NCBI GenBank assembly: GCA_035906235.1
Contig: JAMIFN010000051.1
Span: 1-19,020 of the forward strand
From: JAMIFN01 sp035906235
GTDB taxonomy: Bacteria; Pseudomonadota; Gammaproteobacteria; Burkholderiales; Burkholderiaceae_C
Length of the DNA: 19,020 bases
Direction: 5' to 3'
Shown: in pieces, positions 15,251-19,020 of the stretch
Position numbering within the stretch: position 1 is the stretch's first letter
How the letters are laid out: every line of letters starts with the position of its first letter
Translations under genes and position numbers: made by a program
The notes under the pieces: generated by a model
The model's input: only the letters and a program-made list of their open reading frames with translations
Told to the model about the DNA's origin: nothing
The model's database searches: none

Positions 15251-15278
15251 GATTTCGGGTCTAGCCCGCAATGACGAA
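15251..15278. repeat. Palindromic intergenic repeat 2 (GATTTCGGGTCTAGCCCG + CAATGACGAA)
   Basis: A CGGG...CCCG hairpin flanked by GATT and ATGACG matches the general pattern of the GATTCCGGG...CCCGGAATGACG repeats seen in many proteobacteria. The arms are degenerate here. Confidence 0.5.
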
Positions 15279-15300
15279 TCGGGGCGGGAGTCTTGGTATC

Positions 15301-15332
15301 CCCTCTCCCTGTGGGAGAGGGCAGGGTGAGGG
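15301..15332. repeat. Palindromic intergenic repeat 3 (CCCTCTCCC / GGGAGAGGG)
   Basis: CCCTCTCCC (15301-15309), a TGT loop, and GGGAGAGGG (15313-15321) make a perfect 9-bp stem, followed by CAGGGTGAGGG. This is a very common repeat type in diverse bacterial genomes. Confidence 0.7.
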
Positions 15333-15349
15333 TTAGGGATTGAAGGCAT

Positions 15350-15400
15350 GGATTCCCGCCCCTGCCTTCGCAGAGGCAGGCTCCGCGCGGGAAATGACGA
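15350..15400. repeat. Palindromic intergenic repeat 4, long form with nested hairpin
   Basis: The outer arms TTCCCGC (15353-15359) and GCGGGAA (15387-15393) enclose an inner perfect stem CCTGCCT (15361-15367)/AGGCAGG (15374-15380). TGACGA follows. The outer arms and tail match the short form at 6839-6863. It ends just before the thiolase stop codon and could act as a terminator hairpin for the converging transcripts. Confidence 0.65.
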
Positions 15401-15406
15401 AACTGA

Positions 15407-16573
15407 TTACAAGCGCTCGATGATGGTCACATTGGCCTGGCCACCGCCTTCGCACATGGTTTGCAGGCCATAGCGCCCGCCCGTGCGTTCCAGCTCGTGC
15501 AGCAGGGTGGTCATCAATTTCGCGCCCGATGCGCCCAGTGGGTGCCCCAGGGCAATGGCGCCGCCATTGACATTGGTTTTGGCGTGGTCGTAGCCGGTTT
15601 CTTTCAGCCAAGCCATGACGACTGAGGCAAAGGCTTCGTTGATTTCCACCAGATCGATGTCTTTCATGCTCATACCCGCTTTTTTCAGCGCGTATTCGGT
15701 GGCAGGAATGGGTGCGGTCAAATGCCAGATCGGGTCGGCGGCACGCACGCTGATGTGGTGGATGCGGGCGCGCGGGGTCAGGTTATAGCGTTTGAGCGCC
15801 GCTTCGCTGACTACCAAAATCGCAGCCGAGGCGTCGCAAGTTGAGCTAGACACCGCAGCGGTGATGGCGGGGTAAGTGGGGTCCACAGGTTGCAGGGTCG
15901 CCATTTTTTCGAGGTTGGGCGCGCGCGCGGTTTCGTCCATCTTCACCACGGTGCCATCGGGCAAAACGAAAGGCACGATTTCTTTGTCAAAGCGGCCTTC
16001 GGCCATGGCTTTCAGGGCGCGGGTGTGGCTTTCGGCGGCAAATTGTTCCATATCGGCGCGGCTGATGCCCCAGTTGTCGGCAATGCGTTGCGCGGCGTAA
16101 AACTGGTTGACAGGCTGGTTGCCATAGCGTTTTTGCCAGCCTAGGCTTTCGGCAAAAGGCGTGGTGAAACCTAGGGACTGCCCTGCAATCATGGCCGAGC
16201 TGATGGGAATCGCCGTCATGGTTTGCACGCCGCCGGCCAGCACCACATCTTGCGTGCCGCTCATCACCGCTTGCGCCGCAAAATGCACAGCCTGTTGGCT
16301 GGATCCACACTGACGATCCACCGTAGTGCCAGGCACACAATCGGGCAGGCCAGCGGCCAGCCAGCTGGTGCGGGCAATATCGCCAGCCAAAGCGCCTATG
16401 GTGTCCACGCAGCCAAAAATCACATCGTCGTACTCATCCGCAGGGATGGCGTTGCGGCCAACGATGGCTTGGATGGCGTGTGCGCCCAAATCCGCGCCGT
16501 GTACCGCGCCCAGTGAACCTTTGCGCTTGCCTGTGGGGCTGCGCAATGCATCGACGATATAAGCTTGTGCCAT
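15407..16573 (-). CDS. Thiolase (acetyl-CoA C-acyltransferase / acetoacetyl-CoA thiolase family)
   Basis: The product has 388 residues. Thiolases split 3-ketoacyl-CoA, or condense two acetyl-CoA, through two cysteines and a histidine. All are present: Cys89 in TVDRQCGSSQQAV, His344 in GGAIALGHPLGASGA, and Cys374 in MCEGGGQANVTIIE. VEINEAFA is also intact. Sequence alone does not tell a biosynthetic acetoacetyl-CoA thiolase from a degradative acyl-CoA thiolase, so no symbol is given. A copy of the 39-bp repeat lies 27 bases before the start codon, in the same orientation as at bdhA. That is consistent with, but does not prove, a shared link to 3-hydroxybutyrate use. The gene converges with pfkA across the repeat-rich gap. 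Confidence 0.9.
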   Translation of the reverse strand: MAQAYIVDALRSPTGKRKGSLGAVHGADLGAHAIQAIVGRNAIPADEYDDVIFGCVDTIGALAGDIARTSWLAAGLPDCVPGTTVDRQCGSSQQAVHFAAQAVMSGTQDVVLAGGVQTMTAIPISSAMIAGQSLGFTTPFAESLGWQKRYGNQPVNQFYAAQRIADNWGISRADMEQFAAESHTRALKAMAEGRFDKEIVPFVLPDGTVVKMDETARAPNLEKMATLQPVDPTYPAITAAVSSSTCDASAAILVVSEAALKRYNLTPRARIHHISVRAADPIWHLTAPIPATEYALKKAGMSMKDIDLVEINEAFASVVMAWLKETGYDHAKTNVNGGAIALGHPLGASGAKLMTTLLHELERTGGRYGLQTMCEGGGQANVTIIERL

Positions 16574-16600
16574 TTTGATGAACCTTTTCGTGTATCAGTT

Positions 16601-16640
16601 GCTATAGTAAAAAGAGCTGCCTAGGCAGATTTTTCGGCGA
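16601..16640 (-). repeat. Dispersed ~39-bp repeat, copy 3 (27 bases upstream of the thiolase gene)
   Basis: On the minus strand it reads CGCCGAAAAATCTGCC, then TAGGCAGCTC, and ends CTATAGC. It differs from copy 2 at few positions in the first 26 bases and shares the CTATAGCAA end. It has the same orientation as the thiolase gene and ends 27 bases before its ATG. Confidence 0.85.
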
Positions 16641-16852
16641 ATTTGGTCTATTTTGCGCTAAAAAACGGGGTTTATTGCCCTGCAAATGGATGGGGCAGCG
16701 TGACCAGCACTGTATTTTGCCGTTCTTTGCAGACCCCCAAGTTCCCGCTAAGTGCCTATGCCTACGCTTGGGGCTCGCAGCAAATGGCGGTGTGTGTTTC
16801 CATCAAGGATGGCTGTGATGACACGCTTTTTCCAACTAGACCTTAGCCGCTA
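16641..16852 (+). other. Gene-poor stretch with an unassigned open frame
   Basis: This is the first part of an 876-base stretch (16574-17449) with no intact gene on either strand. A plus-strand frame from TTG 16643 to 16846 (67 codons) contains TPKFPLSAYAYAWGSQQMAV, which looks protein-like. It lacks a ribosome site and I do not recognise it. It may be another gene remnant. Confidence 0.3.
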
Positions 16853-16936
16853 CTGTATTGGGCGACGATCGTGGCCACCACCACGGTAGGCACTACCGTG
16901 GCCGATTTTGCCGATCGCGTGGGGCTAGGTCTGGAG
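16853..16936 (+). pseudogene. Remnant of a COG4705-like membrane protein gene
   Basis: In the frame of base 16853 the sequence reads LYWATIVATTTVGTTVADFA, then DRVGLGLE. From memory this resembles the conserved core of a family of uncharacterised membrane-anchored proteins (COG4705), where YWATIVATTTVGTT and ADFADR recur. The frame is bounded by TAG at 16844-16846 and TGA at 17009-17011. It has no start codon and covers only about 28 recognisable residues of a protein of some 250. The family assignment is unverified. Confidence 0.45.
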
Positions 16937-16945
16937 GCGCAGCTG

Positions 16946-16966
16946 CCTCGAATAAAAAATTCGAGG
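16946..16966. other. Perfect palindrome CCTCGAAT-AAAAA-ATTCGAGG
   Basis: An 8-bp perfect stem with an A5 loop lies between the two gene remnants. It may mark the junction where intervening DNA was lost, or an old terminator. Neither is shown by the sequence. Confidence 0.5.
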
Positions 16967-17079
16967 AACACGATGGCAGGGACGAGCAAGACCCCGAGGA
17001 GACCGCTCTGACTGTGCAAAGCCTGGATAGCCCTAGGCCGCTGGCCTTGCCTGCGGGCTTGAATGCGGGTCTGCACGAT

Positions 17080-17291
17080 ATGCAGCCGCAAGGGCGACGC
17101 TACCGTGTGCTGGCTCATCGCCACGCAGACCGAGCCGAGCTTGGGCTTGGGGTCTGGCTATTGTTGATGGCATTGCCCAGCGCTGGCAGCTGCCCTTGCA
17201 ACTGGACTGGAACGATGCCCAGCAAACCCCAGGGCGGAAAGGCCTGTTGGCGCAACTGCAATTGCCCGCCGTATTTACTTCAAAAATATGA
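17080..17291 (+). pseudogene. Frameshifted C-terminal remnant of a sensor histidine kinase gene
   Basis: From about 17093 one frame reads GRRYRVLAHRHADRAELGLG. The +1 frame then continues from 17151 as GLAIVDGIAQRWQLPLQLDW and on to a TGA at 17289-17291. Together these fit the end of a kinase ATP-binding domain, with an F-box-like RxYRVL followed by the G2 box GLGLAIV. Removing one G from the run GGGG near 17149-17152 restores GLGLAIV, so a single-base insertion breaks the frame there. The upstream kinase core (H box, N box) is absent. The last residues and the stop codon come from copy 4 of the 39-bp repeat. Confidence 0.55.
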
Positions 17292-17315
17292 GCTGTCCAG
17301 GCAGGTTTTCCGGCT
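17277..17315 (-). repeat. Dispersed ~39-bp repeat, copy 4 (most diverged)
   Basis: On the minus strand it reads AGCCGGAAAACCTGCC, then TGGACAGCTC, then an AT-rich end. The GCCG-AAAACCTGCCTG core is kept, but the dyad is weakened (GGACAG in place of GAGCAG) and the ATAGC end is lost. It overlaps the 3' end of the kinase remnant. Confidence 0.75.
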
Positions 17316-17321
17316 TAAAAG

Positions 17322-17359
17322 CCAAAAAAGGCACTGAAAAATAGCTTCTCCAGTGCCTT
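17322..17359 (-). terminator. Rho-independent terminator of the DAHP synthase gene
   Basis: On the minus strand AAGGCACTG (17359-17351), a 14-base loop and CAGTGCCTT (17336-17328) are followed by TTTTTTGG. The perfect 9-bp stem with its T-run lies about 90 bases after the DAHP synthase stop codon. Confidence 0.8.
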
Positions 17360-17378
17360 ATTGATCTGATTGTTTTAT

Positions 17379-17430
17379 ATTTGAGACAATTGCGGCATAA
17401 AACGCGTTTTTTGTCTTTATTGTCCCAAAT
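17379..17430. other. Inverted repeat ATTTGAGACAAT / ATTGTCCCAAAT
   Basis: The 12-base arms at 17379-17390 and 17419-17430 match at 11 of 12 positions and are separated by 28 AT-rich bases. They lie between the DAHP synthase stop codon and its terminator. The pair could fold in the 3' untranslated RNA or be the ends of a lost element. No target-site duplication is evident. Confidence 0.4.
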
Positions 17431-17449
17431 TTAAGAATTTGCAGAGCTT

Positions 17450-18541
17450 TTAGGCTCGCGCACGGCGCGCGCGCACCGCATCGGCCAAGGTTTTGAGCAC
17501 GGGCTGGGTTTGCGCAAAGCTGATGCAGGCATCGGTGACGCTGACGCCATGCGCCAGTTTTTCGCCAGGTTTGATGTCTTGGCGGCCTTCTTGCAAATGG
17601 CTTTCAATCATCACGCCCGTGATGCGGGCATCGCCGCCGCTGATTTGTGCGGCCACATCGGCGGCCACATCGATTTGCTTGGCGTGTTGTTTGCTGCTGT
17701 TGGCGTGCGAGAGGTCGATCATGACTTGTTCGCGCAGCTTGGCTGCCTTGAGCATGTCGCAGGCTGCTTGCACATGTTCGGCGCTGTAATTGGGCGCTTT
17801 GCCGCCGCGCAAGATGGCGTGACAGTCGTCATTGCCACGGGTTTCAAAAATCGCCGCCTGCCCCATTTTGGTCATGCCCATAAAGGCGTGGCCGTTTTCC
17901 GCCGCAACCATGGCATCCACAGCCACTTTCACGCCGCCATCGGTGCCGTTTTTAAAACCCACGGGGCAAGACAGGCCGCTGGCCAATTGGCGGTGGCTTT
18001 GGCTTTCGGTCGTGCGCGCGCCTATCGCGCCCCAGCTGACCAAATCGCTGATGAATTGTGGGCTGAGCAAATCCAAAAATTCTGTGCCCACGGGCAGGCC
18101 AATCTCCAGCACTTCTAGCAGTAGGCGGCGCGCCAGCCCCAAGCCTTTGTTGATGGCGAAGCTGTCGTCCATATCGGGGTCGTTGATAAAGCCCTTCCAG
18201 CCCACGGTGGTACGGGGTTTTTCAAAATACACGCGCATCACAATCAGCAGGTCTTGGGCGTATTGCTCGGCCTCGGTTTGCAGCAAACGGGCGTATTCCA
18301 GGGCTTGCTCGCTGTCGTGGATGGAGCAAGGCCCCACCACCACAATCAGGCGGTCGTCGCCGCCGTGCAGCACTTTGGAAATCGCCGCGCGGCTGCCTTC
18401 GACCAGCTTTTGCGCACTGGCAGACGCGGGCAGCCATTCTTCCAAGATGGCAGGGGTGATCAGCGGGCGCACGGCTTTGATGCGCACATCGTCGATGCGG
18501 GTTTGGTCTTGGGTGGCGCTTTGCTTTGCGTTTTGGCTCAT
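17450..18541 (-). CDS. aroG: 3-deoxy-7-phosphoheptulonate (DAHP) synthase, class I
   Basis: The product has 363 residues. It condenses phosphoenolpyruvate and erythrose 4-phosphate, the first step of the shikimate pathway. VVVGPCSIHD holds the metal-binding Cys72. RVYFEKPRTTVGWKGFINDP, GTEFLDLLSPQFISDLVSWG, GARTTESQSHRQLASGLSCP, VGFKNGTDGG, ILRGGKAPNYS and MIDLSHANSSKQH are class I signatures. An in-frame TTG at 18607 would add 22 residues. The ATG at 18541 (MSQNAKQS) fits the family better, although neither start has a clear ribosome site. The feedback class (Phe-, Tyr- or Trp-sensitive) cannot be decided here, so the symbol names the family rather than the isozyme. It stands alone between two terminators. 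Confidence 0.93.
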   Translation of the reverse strand: MSQNAKQSATQDQTRIDDVRIKAVRPLITPAILEEWLPASASAQKLVEGSRAAISKVLHGGDDRLIVVVGPCSIHDSEQALEYARLLQTEAEQYAQDLLIVMRVYFEKPRTTVGWKGFINDPDMDDSFAINKGLGLARRLLLEVLEIGLPVGTEFLDLLSPQFISDLVSWGAIGARTTESQSHRQLASGLSCPVGFKNGTDGGVKVAVDAMVAAENGHAFMGMTKMGQAAIFETRGNDDCHAILRGGKAPNYSAEHVQAACDMLKAAKLREQVMIDLSHANSSKQHAKQIDVAADVAAQISGGDARITGVMIESHLQEGRQDIKPGEKLAHGVSVTDACISFAQTQPVLKTLADAVRARRARA

Positions 18542-18637
18542 GGTGGGGGCAGTAAAAAAAGCAGCGCAGGGGATTTGCGCTATTGGTGGGCATTTTAAGC
18601 CTTGCAAATACGCTTATTTTTTGCTGCGCGAGGGGCA

Positions 18638-18668
18638 TAAAAAAACCGCCACCTAGAAGGCGGCGGTT
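18638..18668 (-). terminator. Rho-independent terminator after the PhoX-like gene
   Basis: On the minus strand AACCGCC (18668-18662) and GGCGGTT (18650-18644) form a stem followed by TTTTT. It lies 40 bases after the stop codon of the last gene and shields the DAHP synthase gene from read-through. Confidence 0.85.
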
Positions 18669-18707
18669 GCGCGCAGAGTTCAGTGGTACTGAAGCCTGCT
18701 TGGGGGT

Positions 18708-19020
18708 TTAGGCTGCGCCCAATTTCATTTGCGCCGGCGTAGCGGTGAGGTAGCCCACGGCCGCGCCGAAACGGTTTTGGTAATTGGCGTTGAGCAGGGG
18801 TTCGAGCGTGGCTTTAACCCCCGCATGGATGCCGCCCCAGTCGCCCGCATGCTGGAAGTTGCTGCTGATATAGGTCCAACCGTTGATTTCGTCCACCGCG
18901 TGCAAGCCCGTGGATTCGCCGCCCGCAGGAATGGACAAAATGCGCGAGAGCTGCTTGGTGTCGATGTTGTAGGCCCACAAGAAGTTGTTCACATGCTGGC
19001 CGCTGTCTTCGCCGATAAAC
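18708..19020 (-). CDS. PhoX/DUF839-like phosphatase family protein, C-terminal part (5' end outside window)
   Basis: The open frame runs in from the right edge and gives about 104 residues, beginning FIGEDSGQHVNNFLWAYNID and ending TPAQMKLGAA. From memory, the sequence NNFLWAYNIDTKQLSRILS with GGESTGLHAVDEINGWTYI and SNFQHAGDW is typical of the C-terminal region of PhoX-type proteins annotated DUF839. These are often Tat-exported, calcium/iron-dependent alkaline phosphatases. A GTG at 18992 opens a shorter frame, but the conserved FIGEDSGQH lies upstream of it, so it is internal. The catalytic region and signal peptide are outside the window, so activity cannot be judged. Confidence 0.7.
   Translation of the reverse strand, partial: FIGEDSGQHVNNFLWAYNIDTKQLSRILSIPAGGESTGLHAVDEINGWTYISSNFQHAGDWGGIHAGVKATLEPLLNANYQNRFGAAVGYLTATPAQMKLGAA

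Noticed and set aside
16843..17124. 93-codon minus-strand frame with a hydrophobic stretch (GLLGVLLVPAIVFLEFFI)
   Set aside because: It could pass for a small membrane protein, but it has no clear ribosome site and is antisense to two remnants with better family resemblance.
16858..17337. 159-codon plus-strand frame as an intact gene
   Set aside because: Its first third is low-quality sequence rich in His, Arg and Gly, and recognisable kinase sequence jumps to another frame in the middle. It is better read as decayed DNA.

Overview
The window reads as chromosomal DNA of a betaproteobacterium, most likely a Burkholderiales of the Comamonadaceae type. The basis is the closeness of the core enzymes (Icd, MaeB, GshB, DAHP synthase), the 3-hydroxybutyrate/thiolase gene content, and a short dispersed extragenic repeat of a style I associate with that family. 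No rRNA, tRNA, CRISPR array, intact insertion sequence or phage gene is visible.

Layout. (1) 1-5042, plus strand: the tail of an unidentified gene, then a two-gene surface-export locus. Its first gene encodes a very large lipoprotein: lipobox, two Ig-like repeats, a stalk of exactly thirty 10-residue Thr/Pro units, and two homologous C-terminal lobes that look like TbpB-type/Slam-substrate modules. Its second gene encodes a TPR plus outer-membrane beta-barrel protein of the Slam (DUF560) type. (2) 5128-6750: gshB (minus) and an RDD membrane protein gene (plus), divergent. (3) 6879-13125, all minus: maeB, icd, then an acylating acetaldehyde dehydrogenase gene, a 106-residue unknown, and a 4-hydroxy-2-oxovalerate aldolase gene. 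This is central carbon metabolism beside the last two steps of aromatic meta-cleavage pathways. (4) 13394-15195, plus: a 3-hydroxybutyrate dehydrogenase-like SDR gene and pfkA. (5) 15196-15406: a cluster of four different palindromic intergenic repeats. (6) 15407-16573, minus: a thiolase gene. (7) 16574-17449: about 0.9 kb without an intact gene, holding probable remnants of a membrane protein gene and a sensor histidine kinase gene. (8) 17450-18541, minus: DAHP synthase. (9) 18708 to the window edge, minus: C-terminal part of a PhoX/DUF839-like protein.

How the parts fit. The aldolase/dehydrogenase pair yields pyruvate and acetyl-CoA. MaeB and Icd handle malate and isocitrate with likely NADP(H) output. 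The SDR and the thiolase fit the 3-hydroxybutyrate to acetoacetyl-CoA to acetyl-CoA route. The most distinctive system is the Slam-like exporter with its mucin-like, bilobed lipoprotein. The most unexpected pattern is a ~39-bp dispersed repeat in four copies. One copy is translated in frame inside GshB, two sit at nearly the same distance and orientation upstream of the 3-hydroxybutyrate dehydrogenase and thiolase genes, and one caps the kinase remnant.
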